A DNA stretch of 64,000 nucleotides from Pyrocephalus nanus (taxonomy: Eukaryota > Chordata > Aves > Passeriformes > Tyrannidae): the NCBI GenBank assembly GCA_038380795.1, contig CM076264.1:14754001-14818000 (forward strand), in the 5' to 3' direction. A program made the translations under genes and the position numbers. The notes under the pieces were generated by a model. It was not told the origin of the DNA, made no database searches, and worked only from the letters and a program-made list of their open reading frames with translations. Of this stretch, positions 53,488-64,000 are shown in pieces (the first letter of the stretch is position 1; each line of letters begins with the position of its first letter).

Positions 53488-56400
53488 TACAAAAAGAGTC
53501 CCCTCCCCACTCTCTAACGGAGAGCTAAAGATACAAACACAATTGATTTTTTCAAGGTGAGACACTGCCAGAGTAAACCGAGTCTCGACGGTTGTGAAAC
53601 CAGGTTTCCAAAGGGCTCGGAGAACACAGCTCTGGGTAAGGACACGCCAGGTGACGCATTCACACGGGTACATGGACCCAGCCACCTTGCGCAAGCAGGC
53701 GGGGATGGAGGGGCATGGCAGGACCACGGGCCCTTCCCATGCCAGCCAAACTTCTCAGCCCCCTTTCCCTCCATGGCCTGAATCGTCCATCAAGAACCAA
53801 AGCACGATGAAAAAAATTACTAAGCAGAGCGCTGCTTTGCTTAGTAACTGCTCCGATCTCCTTGGGGGACTCCCAGGCCAAGAGTGGGACAGCTTTCCTG
53901 CACCATCCTGACCCTTTGAGGCAGGCACAGAAGAGACCAAAAGAAATTAAGTACTATAGCAACAGAATTCACAGGACTGCATGATGTCAGCACAACACAG
54001 TAATCAGAAAACCATTGCCAAAAAAGTCAGCAAGACCCTATATTTCAGCAGCTGGGCCAGGCTAAATCCTGGTCAGGACAAACACAGACACTTACTTCCC
54101 AGTTCTGACCTGTGATTAAAAGACCACAGATGGATTACACTGCACAAAAGAAACCTCTAAAATATATGCTTGTTTTGTAGACTTAAGACTGAACACACAT
54201 CTGACACGGTCAAACACACATACACAAAAATGGAATTAAGATATTCTCACAAATCCAGAAGATTCAGAATACATTGTTTAAGATGGAAAAGTTTTTTAAT
54301 GCTTTTTTTCCAGAAACCTAATTGCTATGGAATTGGTTTATAAAGCTGCCACTTTTAGGAAGCTGGGATAACACCTCTTAAAAGCAGACATGGAATGAAA
54401 AGTGCGATAGAAAAGACTCATGTATTAAGTCCAAATTTTAGCCTGAAAGCTCATTTAAAAAGTTATTTCACCTCCAGATGCAAGTAGGAAGTATTGTTCA
54501 GAAGAGAGAATGGAAACAAGTGAAGTGATATAAAAATTGTCAGAAACATTCAGCAATTAGTCTGAAATTTGCTTTTTAACCTCGGGGCTGTAACTCTTTG
54601 ATCTATTATTATCACTAACCACAATCAGCAGCATCTTAGGGGAGCGTGCAAATTCCTATAAGCCATTTTACATTATTATCCATAAATACTGGATTCTGTT
54701 TCTGCTCCAATGTTCTAACCAAAGTTTACCTTTTTTTTCTTCTTCAAAAAATACCACGTTAAGCTTAAGTTACTCCATCTCCAAACATGAAAGCTATCAA
54801 TTTGTTCAGGAAGCCAATACACAGCTTAGAGACCGCAGATTTAGCAAAATTTAATTTAGCAACCAGCTAAGAACACATTCTAATGTAATTGCAGGAGCTT
54901 AATTCACTGTTTAAGATAAAGAAATAAAATTCTACTTCATTTTCTTGTGACCACCCAGCAATGTGGGAACGTCTCCTATAATGTAACTCAGTAAAGAAAT
55001 AGTGTCTTGCAAAAATACTTGTTCACATACTGAATAGATATAACCAGTGTTAACTTAAGCTTTTAAGAATCCAGAATGAACACCACAGGTTTGGTTATCT
55101 GCACTTTCGTTTGTTTGTTTGCTTTGGGGAAGGGTTCTGGGGGATGTGGGGGAGTGGGGGTGTTTATTGTTGTTTAAATCCTTCAGCATTGATTTCAGCA
55201 AACCAGAGAAAGAGAAACTCTCAGATCACTGCCTTTCAGAAAACACATTGCAAAGCTCTGGTAAACCACGTTAATAAGCCTCAGTTGGAAAACAAAACAA
55301 AACAACAAAAACAAATAAAACAACCCCAAACAAGGTCACAGAGCTTCCCTTCTAAAGAGACAATTTATCTGAAAACTTTGTCTGGAAAATACATAAACTC
55401 TCAAGGCTTTGTGAAATTCTGGGGTTCCTGAAGAGAAAGACACGTATTACTAAGGATGCGCACGCACCCTGCTTCCAAGTCTGAGAAGGCAGTGCCTCCT
55501 CCCACTCAGAAGGAGAGAGAGAGGGAGATGCTGCTGCTCCTTTTGTCAGTAGTGGTACTGGAGCAGGCTACACTGCTGGCACCCATAAACAGGGACTTCC
55601 TGACCTGCAATCCCTTCCCCTGCAGCGTAAAGTGAAAAACATGCCTTTCTCCAAGGTCAGCCTGTCTCCTGCAGCAACCAAACCAAGGTGGCTCCAGCAG
55701 GAGAGGGCTTTTGGAGGACCCACCAGACATTGACCTTCCCCTTTAGTTTACACTAGTAGGGCAGCGAGCAGTCAAATCATGCCATGGTCTATTTAGGGTG
55801 CATTCAAACGTGCCCAATAATGCTGTGAGAACTTGGTCAATTGCACATGATGGAAATATTGGCTGGTTTTTTTTTTTCCTCCACAGATCTCTCACTCAGA
55901 GGGAACTGCAACTGAAGATTCATATGCTGAGCACCAAGAACTGTGTAGCAACCAGCTGCATGTGAAAGCCGATAAAAGTACTAAACTTAGATGGATTTAA
56001 TACCTGTTTTTCACACACTCTTTTTAGTTTCCTCGTTCGACCATTTTTATCACTCTTATACAGCCATATTTTAGGACACATTTTCCAGAGAACAAGTTAT
56101 GGTTCTATACTAATCCTAAACTGGGGTATTTTCTGACCTCTAAGATCTTAAATCTGAAATCACAACATTCCACTGTTTTCCAACAAGTTTTGGTCAAGTA
56201 AGTCCATTATTAATTCCAGCTCCTATAACTCCGTTCAAAGATTCAACACACACAGTTAAAAAAGAGAAACTGCCTTTTAAAACTATACCCTGAGAATACA
56301 AGTGTTGGGATTATGGCTTTACAACACATCTATTAGCAGAAAGGTGCATTTAAGATATTTCACAGGCCCCCTTCCCTTTCCATCCCTTCAGTTAGTTCTC

Positions 56401-57648
56401 GTATCCAGATCACATCACACTGCTTACCAAGTTTCACTGTCCTGTTGGTTTTTAGAGGTCCAGAATGAACTGGATCAGGAACCAGACCTGGCTCTCACAT
56501 ACAACACACCTACTCAAAGGGCAAAACCAGAGTGAGAGCAGACAGGGCAGGGCCCAACATAGTATTTCACCACTGCAAACAACGTACTGTTCAGCTACAA
56601 ATGACACCAAACAGCAACCACTACTCAAGCCTGAGATCAGCAAAGCACCAATAAGTATCCAGAAACCTGATTCATCTGGGCACAGCACTTCACAGCAGGC
56701 TGTAGCTCCATTAATGTTAAGTGCTGGTTGAGTAAGGACAGGTTATTGAACCACAGCTTAACAATTTACTCCCTCTGCAGACAACATAAGTACTGCACGA
56801 GTACTGAATCTGCTGCAGCAACCCCTGTGCACGCTTACCTGCCTAACTGCAGCACACAACCCATAAAATAGGATGGGCATGTTTTTATACGGTACATATT
56901 GATGTGTCTTCCAGTTCTCATAAAAAGGGGCTGATCCCATACACTGTCGGAAAATGGATAATCAAAATTTCTTCTGCTTGCTAAAATCCGTGCATGATGG
57001 TGAGCCCATCTTCCCCTTTTTCAGAACACCATCAAAAGAAGGTATCACAGTGAGATTCCACGCTACCAAAAGTGATATAAAAACCAGCCAACAACTATTA
57101 GCTACTATCAGAATGAACTATGGCAAACTGATTTACAACAGCCGACTACTGCAAAGTTTAGTGATATCAACCAGCAATAGAAATGTTTTGGTAATACATA
57201 ACATTATTCATCCCCACATAAAAAGAAACAACGAAGCCCTAGATACTGGCACATGGATTGACAACAGAGCTCTTATTTCCCCAGATTTGGAAGATCCACT
57301 CATTTATGGAACACAATTTTCCAGTCGGGGGTTTCTCCCTGTCACAGCACAGAAGTCAATCAATGTGTATGATTTTAAGGGAAAATAAGACATCATTAGC
57401 AGTCACATTTTATGACAAAATACTTCACACAGACTTTGAACTCCTCAATAAAAAGCAATCCAAAAACCCAGCACCCTCACCAAAATAACAACAAAGAAAG
57501 CTGTAGAAAGTATGAGGCTGTTCAATACATGCTGGTATGCTAGGAGAAGCTTTCAACCTCCTGGCCTGACATATTAATACAGACTTCTTCAGCGAGAAAT
57601 AAAGGATATGCAGAGGTCTCTATTATGTCACGATTATACCGAAAACTT

Positions 57649-57669
57649 AAAAAAAAAAAAAAAAAAAAA
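57649..57669. repeat. Poly(A) run, 21 bases
   Basis: Uninterrupted A21 in AT-rich intron. No retroposed body was recognised upstream. Confidence 0.9.
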
Positions 57670-59540
57670 GTCACATAAAATTATACAAGAACCTACAAAA
57701 CCAAGTTGAAATTAAGGAAAAAATATAGATTTAAAGCTATGGACTATAATATTAAAGAATCATTTGTGAAAAAAGTTTGCACAGTAAACTTGAGGGAAGC
57801 TAAAGGGGAAAACAGTCCTGCCAAGCATGGAGAATATTTTAACAGCACGGTCCTTTTCTCATAAAGTCCGTCAGCAAACAGAGGTCAAGGCCATTAATAA
57901 ATTCTAAAAATAATATTTACCAGACCTTTATCTTCCTGGCAGGTATAATTCTGATAAGTGACTATTCTAGATAATATTTAACATAAAAGTTTATTTACAA
58001 AAATACTTGCAATAGCCTGAAATCCGATTTTAACCAGAATCAATTATTCAAGTCAATAAAGGGTACAGGTAAGAGAAGATCATGTTGTTGGGCTGCTTTT
58101 TGATTTTGGGTTGGATAGGGTGGGTTTTTTGGGAGCTGTTTCAGGCAGGGTCTATGAAAAAAATACTGATTCACATGAATGACTCAGGAACAGACAGATG
58201 TAAGAAGTCTATAAAATATTGTCAATGTTTGATCGAAAAATTCACCATAAACCCCAAGAAGTCTTTCAACTCCTTTTAACAGACATAAATTAGATTCTAA
58301 ATCTCCTTGTTTGAATGACAATTGAAACACAATTATAGATAAACATATCCAATTTATGTTAAAATACTAAACTTTCTGAATAACAACATATCAAACTTTG
58401 TGAATTCTTCCCACACTGGATTACACCAGTGGAATTGCCAGGAAGAAATGAAAGTAGGAGTATCAGCCCTCTGTTTGCACCACAACCACTGAGAAAAGGG
58501 AGTATGTATCTGTATATACATGAGTTAGTATAGAAATGAGAGGGAAAAGGCACATTTGCAGAAGAAGCTTTAGGTAAGAGCTAATGCAGCAGAAAGGTCA
58601 TCCTCCTAAATTTTTACTGTTGTTCCAGGCAGCCATGACATTTTCCTAGGCCATATTGAAAATCACACTGGCACAGTCACGAGGTTTAGGCTAGTACCCT
58701 GATTCAGATGAGCACTAATCACCCCTAAGTGAAATCTCATCTGGATTCTTAGTGTAGGTTTTTCATCAGTGACATCACAGAATTGGACATATCTTCTTTT
58801 TCAAGCCCACTTTGCTATTATTTACTTTGGAAACCATTATTTCTTAGAAGCATCTTTCATGGAGAGGGGAAATCTATACACACAGACAGACAAGTATGAT
58901 TCACCCTTTATTAAAAATTAAACATGCAAAAATCTTTTCAAAAACAAAGACATATTCTGCATGTGTATTAGCAGAAAAAAAGAATTTAAAAGGGAACAAG
59001 GGAACTTGGTTTTGCTTAAGAGGCTCTCACTCCCCAAACATCACAAGTTGCAATGTTATAAAACAAAGTTACTACCAACTAACTTAAAAAGAACCATAAT
59101 TGTGTACATCTAATAAAAGTAACTTAAGGAGAAAAAGATAAATGTTCCAGTTGACAGTGGGTGCTTGGCACAGTCAACAAGGCAGCAAGGCATTTTAAAT
59201 GCCTCAGCTGTGGTTATTAGACACTACTAGCAAATATAACTGATTGAAGAAAGGTGATATTCTCATAGGAAAAAAAAATATTTTTACAGTAGTATTCTAA
59301 AGAGTCATTCTCAACAAGAAAACATGTCTTAATTTGGTCACTCACTTCTTTTCACCACATAAACTGCAAGTCTGAAGCAGTCCAGAAAGGGTATGACATC
59401 AAGGTTCAGAAAATAATGCTGCTATAACAAGATATATTCCATGCTGGTCATATATTGGCTTTAGAGAACCATGTAGCCTACTTTTTCCCTTCACCCAATC
59501 TTTGCTTACAGCAATTTATATTGAAAATTTATTGAAATTT

Positions 59541-59576
59541 ATATCTGAAAAAAGGTACATATCTGAAAAAAGGTAT
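59541..59576. repeat. 18-bp tandem duplication
   Basis: ATATCTGAAAAAAGGTAC is followed immediately by ATATCTGAAAAAAGGTAT, two units differing only in the last base. Just upstream is a smaller ATTGAAAATTT/ATTGAAATTT pair, so the spot has undergone repeated short duplication. Confidence 0.9.
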
Positions 59577-61054
59577 ATAAGAAACCTTAAAGTATTGCAG
59601 ACTTCAAAAGATTAATCATATGGTATAGAAGTCTGCAAAATGTATGATGCCTGATATGGTTGACACATGAGAAAAAAAACTTTACTGGAAGTAATAAGGA
59701 TCTGATTTGGATGTTGGCAAGTGATGCTGCTGTTCTGACACATGAAGAGATACTTTGGAATCCCAATACCATGTGGACATGGGACAGCTGAAACCCATCT
59801 TGGGACGCTGGGTCTGACATGGTTTTAAACTGTGTGTGTTTTAACACAACGCTTCAGAGCATTAACTAACTTGAGCATGATTTCCTCTGTTTTAGCTGGA
59901 ACACAGCACAGAAATGAAAAGTAAAGATCAGTTTGAGGTTCAATAGCAAGAGCAAGCTTTTACATGTGTGGCATCTTATCTTGACTCTTTATGGCTTGTC
60001 TCATTAGCAGTCAAATACTTGAGCAGGCACCTCCCCATTCAAATCTGCACTACTAAAACAACCTCTACATCAATTTACCTTGAAAATTTTAAGGGCTTTG
60101 CACAGGTGACCAGCTGCAACTGTTGGCATAAAGCCACTGCCAAGCAGATTAAGAACAACATTTAGTTAAATAATGGGGTTTGAGTTAAGAGATTTGAAAG
60201 GATGACACATGTCCTAATCTGAAGTACAGATCAGGACGCCTGAAGTGTCGCAACCCTGAAAGATCTCCATCACCTAAACAGAATTCCACATGTAACAGCT
60301 CTGAGCACTAAGAATTTCAGGATTTCAATCCTGCAAAGTAAGAGCTACATTCACCTGCATACCCTACAGATACCAGCTTAGAGAACAAAGACAGGAAAGT
60401 GTATCCTATCGAGCCCGTGTCATCACCAGGTCTGATGACGCAGATTATCCATTTACTGGTCTAGAGCTACCTGGACTAATGTCAGATCAGAAGACTCCTT
60501 TAACAGCTTTATGAGAAACTCAAAACACAGCTATTGGTGACAACCCTGCTCCTACCTGCATCTCCCTGTGCCTGCCCCTGCAGTGGGTGACAACCCTTAC
60601 TCAGTGCAAGCATTTAGTCACACAAGAGCTCTCACAGCTGGCAAGAGCTACTTGTCTAAGCAACAATGCTCAACCACAAAGGCAGTAAAATATTGGGTCT
60701 TCCTTTTCAGGCCTTCCATCAGTCTTCTGGTGAACTTTTCTCACTATATAAATAATGCAATTTATGAAAATTTCATCAGGTAAAGCAACTAGAAAACAGT
60801 AACCCCATCTTCCTTGATCCAAGAAAGTACATTTAAGCCAAGACTAACAAATATCCAGCTACATGCAAAGTTCAGCATGATGGCGGGATACAGCTCTTTC
60901 AACTTCAGAAAGATATATTAAAAACTGCATTTTTAGAGACCATATTGGAAATGGCCAAAGAAAAAGTGAGGTATGGCATGCAAAATGATCAGGAGATTCT
61001 AGAAGTGCTGGATAGACCTGAGAATAAAGCTTTTAAAGTCTTTTCTTTCCTCAG

Positions 61055-61521
61055 TGGATGTTTTTACTCCTCAAAAGCACCATTATTTTAGGTATTATGT
61101 TTTTCATTGTGACATTGTATTTTCAGAAATATTTAGTATCACACAAAAATGGAAAGCCCCACGCATCCCTCTTCAAGAATAAGGCAGATGCCTCATTCAC
61201 TGAGGGCACTTGCACATCTCATGAGGAGAAAAAAATACTTGAGAAAGGTAAATGTAACTCTGTTACTGGCTATTGGGGCTTTAGCAAAAACCTTTGGGAC
61301 CCTGTTGGATACACAAAGAGACCATATAACTTTTCCAACTCTGTCAGGCTGTCAGAGGGCCTAATAACTTGTAATATTGACTATGAAACTACAGGGTTTA
61401 TGAAAGTAAGCCTCCCTTATGAGATACACGGACACCTGCTTACTGAAGAAGCATGTGCTTCCAGGAATCAGCCAAGAAACCCAAAATCAAACAGCACTTG
61501 CATATTTCTCTTCCATCAAAA
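61055..61521 (+). other. Speculative antisense exon with a 155-residue open frame
   Basis: On the strand opposite NR3C2, TTTTCTTTCCTCAG (61041-61054) is a very good acceptor-like signal. It is followed after three bases by an ATG and a frame open for 155 codons, ending exactly where AAAA|GTGAGG resembles a donor. The hypothetical protein has a hydrophobic stretch at about residues 3-23 that could be a signal anchor, two N-glycosylation sequons (NFS and NST) and several cysteines. I do not recognise it as any family. A chance ORF of this length is not very unlikely in 64 kb, so this is a candidate only. Confidence 0.12.
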
Positions 61522-62183
61522 GTGAGGAGATTAGTTTATCCATTTCTCCCTTTCAAATGCATCAAGTTTTAACAGCCCTCCTCCTTCTGGAGTCATTTTT
61601 CTATATATACAAACCAAATGTTCCTACAGTTAAAATACAGAAATAATATGTTGCCACAGGCTTGAAACGTTTAGTTTTTTAAACTTAACCAGTTAAAGTC
61701 TGGTGGAAACATAAAACCATACTTCTTTACAAAAACAGACTCCTGGCACTATCATTTTCTTATCCTCATCTCAACATTTCATCTGAGGTACAACACATTC
61801 AAGCACTAGCTAAGGAAGAATAACTATTATAGGGCACAAGAGAGCAATTTTACTAAGCTCTCATTATGGGAAAAACAACATTTGTAGTAGTAAGAGCTTA
61901 TAAACATATTAAAGCTATACCTTCAAACCTAATAATAATAGAATATAATATGTTCTTCTTAAATACTAAAGCCAGCACTTTGTTTTTATTAAAGGCACAG
62001 TAAAAAAAACAGCAAGATAGAAGCAAATTTAACGATAAAAATTGAAATTCAAACCAAGAATTACACATCAGCTTGAGAAATACCACTCTGGTCCCCATCT
62101 TAATTCACGCTTTGTTTGTTTAATGGAGGAAAAGATGCAAAAAAAATAAGGAAGGGGGAAGGAAAAAAAAAAGTAATTTGCCG

Positions 62184-62192
62184 ACTCACCTG
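62184..62192 (-). other. NR3C2: Splice donor of NR3C2 exon 2
   Basis: Read on the minus strand, the exon ends CCAG at 62190 and the intron begins GTGAGT at 62189, an almost perfect match to the vertebrate donor consensus. The exon ends in phase 2: two bases (AG) of a serine codon are left to be completed by exon 3. In genomic DNA the frame reads one false arginine and then a TGA inside the donor, which confirms that the coding sequence must be spliced here. Confidence 0.93.
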
Positions 62193-63952
62193 GACACGTT
62201 TTCTGGAATGTATTCTAGAACTGGATACCCATCACTTCTTCTGGATGCCAACTCTGAATGCGACTTCCAGGTCTCCACGAGGGTGCTGACGGCAGGGAAT
62301 GAGCTCAAGTGCTGAAATGTCTGCTCTCGAGCAACCGGCCGCGACAAGGATATCGTGCCTTGGGCACCGATCCTGTAGTGAAATGACTGTCCGCCCGAAT
62401 TTACACCCACAATGGCAGAGGATGGTATACTGTTTTCTTGGTAATAGCTGCCATCGTCAGGCTCCTGCTTAATCCCCACACGTAGGCCTGGATTTGGAAA
62501 ACCGCTACCTTCACAATTTCCGTCAAATGAAGAAACGGGTGGTCCTAAAATCCCAGAAAGAGAGTAATAGTCTTTGTCGTCCATAAAAGAAAAATATGAG
62601 CCATCTGTAAAGGGGAAAGGATTTACTGTTTGATTCCCTTTAAAAGAGGCACCAGAACAAGGATGTTTGGCTGACTCTTGCTTCACTGGTACTGAAAAGG
62701 GGGAATCTGAGTTTATTTTGCTGCTGCTGTCACCAATGCAGGCGCTGCCGAACGACCCGTCTGGCTCAGGTTTTATGAACTGAACAAGGTTCATCTGACT
62801 GTTGTTGGAGATGGCATTCTCCATTTCCTCCATCTTAGGAAACGTGAGTTCTTGAGCACCCTTGTCTTTTGTTTCTGGACTAGGAGCGGTATCTTGGCTT
62901 CTGCTAGGTCCCACTGGTGTGCCGGAAGCTGGGAATCCTATGGAGTTGTTTACAGGGCTACAGATGGATGATCCCACAGTGCTAACCGCTGGACTAGAAC
63001 GAGTGGACCTATTATTGGCATTGGAAGGGCTGGCAATGGAGCTCCTGGAGTTCAGGTTCGCAGGACTGGACACAGAAGACCTCATAGTGATATTATTGGG
63101 ACTGGAGACGGGAGATTTCACGCTGCAGTGACTGGGAGGACTAGAAATCGGTGACTTCATGCTACTTATAGGGCTGGAAAGCGGAGACCCCACGTTGCTG
63201 ACGTGTGCGGGACTGTGCAACATAGACCCCCGGTTTTCAACATTCGGCGAGCGCGACAGAGGGGTTCCCTGGCCGATGGGGCTGTGCATGGCAAAGTTCC
63301 CAAAGTTTGCAGTAGTTGAGGACACGGAGTTCACCCCCGCAGGACTACACACGGAGGAGGCCATGTTCTGAGGGCTGCAGCCTGAAGGGCTCTTCTCTTG
63401 ACACATGATAGGGCTTTTGACAATCGTGTGCATGGCACCACCGTTCACAGCGCTCCCAGAGTCCGACATCAAAGACCTCAAGGGCCTGCTGGCGCTGTGG
63501 AGGGGAGAGGAGCAATGGCCGTTCTCCTTGTAGAGCTTCACCAGCTGCTCCACGTTCTGGTAGATCTTTCCCGGGCTCCCCTGGTTCTGCTGATCATAGT
63601 GGTACTCGGCATCTCTTATCGAATCCATATATAAACCCATGGATTCGGCCACCGTTGCTGACAGCTCCTTCGACTCCGTTTCAGTCTTGATGTCAGAGGG
63701 GAGAAGACCAGGCTGACTGTTGTCTTGCTGCAGGCAGGAGAGTAGCTCAGGTTTTTCTTTGTTGTTTCCTTGAGTGCTGCTGTTTGCAAAAGAGCCGGCG
63801 GCGCAGCTTACGTTCACAATCTCCATATAGTTACTGTCATCAGTCTGCTCTCCAGTACCTATGGAAGAATACTCCACAGACTGAGAAACTTGACCCCACC
63901 GTCTCTCCATATCTAAGCCTTCTGGGTAGCTGTGGTATCCTTTTGTCTCCAT
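62190..63952 (-). CDS. NR3C2: Mineralocorticoid receptor, exon 2 (N-terminal domain; partial CDS)
   Basis: This is the first coding exon of the aldosterone/corticosteroid-activated nuclear receptor, a ligand-dependent transcription factor that moves from cytoplasm to nucleus. The exon gives 587 codons plus two bases, starting [20 protein letters not shown] and ending EYIPENVS. It holds most of the N-terminal transactivation domain; the zinc fingers and ligand-binding domain come from later exons outside the window. Visible are a Ser-Pro-rich central region (about 180-335) with repeated SSP/KSP units, and four sumoylation-type motifs: IKTE (K89), IKPEPD (K394), VKQE (K424) and IKQEPDD (K495). 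Family knowledge places activation function AF1a early and AF1b late in this domain, with an inhibitory middle. The ATG lies two bases inside the exon. An in-frame ATG 21 bp upstream is intronic and was not used. The frame is intact, with no stops. Compared from memory with human, NPGLR (487-491) is extra and about three residues are missing near 124-127. Confidence 0.97.
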
Positions 63953-63990
63953 AACTAGCAAAGACATACACAAAAAAATAAAATTAATAA
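63953..63990 (-). other. NR3C2: Splice acceptor of NR3C2 exon 2
   Basis: On the minus strand a T-rich tract is followed by TGTCTTTGCTAG, with the AG at 63956-63955, then TT and the ATG at 63952. A TTATTAAT stretch at about 63981-63988 could serve as the branch point. Placing the acceptor here leaves two untranslated bases before the start codon, which agrees with my knowledge that the NR3C2 start codon lies at the very beginning of exon 2. Confidence 0.88.
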
Positions 63991-64000
63991 ATGACAGGAC
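63955..64000 (-). other. NR3C2: 3' end of NR3C2 intron 1
   Basis: These 46 bases lie upstream of exon 2 on the coding strand and hold only the acceptor region. The untranslated first exon(s) and promoters must lie to the right of the window. Confidence 0.85.

Larger units (their letters stand above)
1..62189 (-). other. NR3C2: NR3C2 intron 2 (left end not reached)
   Basis: The whole stretch left of the exon 2 donor appears to be intronic. I looked on the minus strand for exon 3, which should encode the first zinc finger (CLVCGDEASGCHYG, then CGSCKVFFK), and recognised nothing matching it. Vertebrate NR3C2 has a very long intron at this place, so at least 62 kb is plausible. Repeats and low-complexity tracts inside it are listed separately. 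A full translated search could still find a short exon that I overlooked. Confidence 0.85.
53488..62189. other. Intronic sequence next to NR3C2 exon 2
   Basis: A CpG-containing GC-rich block directly follows the CR1 (about 53560-53900). After it comes AT-rich intron with A21 at 57649-57669, an 18-bp duplication at 59541-59576, and two medium ORFs on the + strand (56954-57388 and 61058-61525). The last 100 bases before the donor are A/G-rich. No established exon was recognised. Confidence 0.65.

Noticed and set aside
53278..53774. Minus-strand ORFs of 149 and 86 residues
   Set aside because: They run through the antisense of a CR1 3' end and the GC-rich block next to it; there is no protein similarity that I recognise.
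62862..63634. Three + strand ORFs (89, 70 and 78 residues) opposite exon 2
   Set aside because: They are shadows of the Ser-Pro-rich coding sequence on the minus strand, repetitive and without familiar motifs.
63953..63973. Upstream in-frame ATG giving seven extra residues before METKGYHS
   Set aside because: It lies on the intronic side of a good TTTGCTAG acceptor, and known NR3C2 proteins start at METKGYHS.

Overview
This window is vertebrate nuclear DNA, most likely from a bird. It holds one recognisable protein-coding exon: the large first coding exon (exon 2) of NR3C2, the mineralocorticoid receptor, on the minus strand at 62190-63952. The bird assignment rests on two things. Two interspersed repeats have the 3' end typical of avian CR1 LINEs, and the receptor protein is close to, but clearly diverged from, the mammalian sequence. 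The base composition is AT-rich with short GC-rich patches, as expected for a long intron. The species cannot be named from this sequence.

Layout: positions 63955-64000 are the 3' end of NR3C2 intron 1, with a pyrimidine tract and AG acceptor. Positions 63952 to 62190 read leftward encode residues 1-587 plus two bases of the next codon. A consensus donor follows (AG|GTGAGT). Everything from 62189 down to 1 is, as far as I can see, intron 2. No DNA-binding-domain exon (exon 3) was recognised, so the intron appears to be at least 62 kb and to continue past the left edge.

Inside the intron I recognise: a degenerate 1.4 kb ancient CR1 fragment spanning late reverse transcriptase and the 3' tail (about 21970-23380, + strand); two avian-type CR1 3' ends, both + strand (25915-26138 and 53177-53487); two weaker antisense CR1 tails (17461-17542 and 48065-48125); a MIR-like SINE interrupted by an A/C-rich tract (29395-29560); a palindromic amniote MITE-like relic (13396-13530); a perfect 21-bp minisatellite (28847-28965); an ATCT microsatellite; and several homopolymer or purine/pyrimidine tracts. 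Most long open frames in the intron lie in GC-rich patches or overlap repeats and look like chance. The one worth a check is a + strand ORF at 61058-61525 that sits between good splice-like signals.

There is no bacterial-style operon, CRISPR array, tRNA or rRNA that I can support, and I found no evidence of a new biological system. The interest lies in lineage-specific changes in the receptor N-terminal domain, the old repeats, the minisatellite, and a few low-probability candidate exons.
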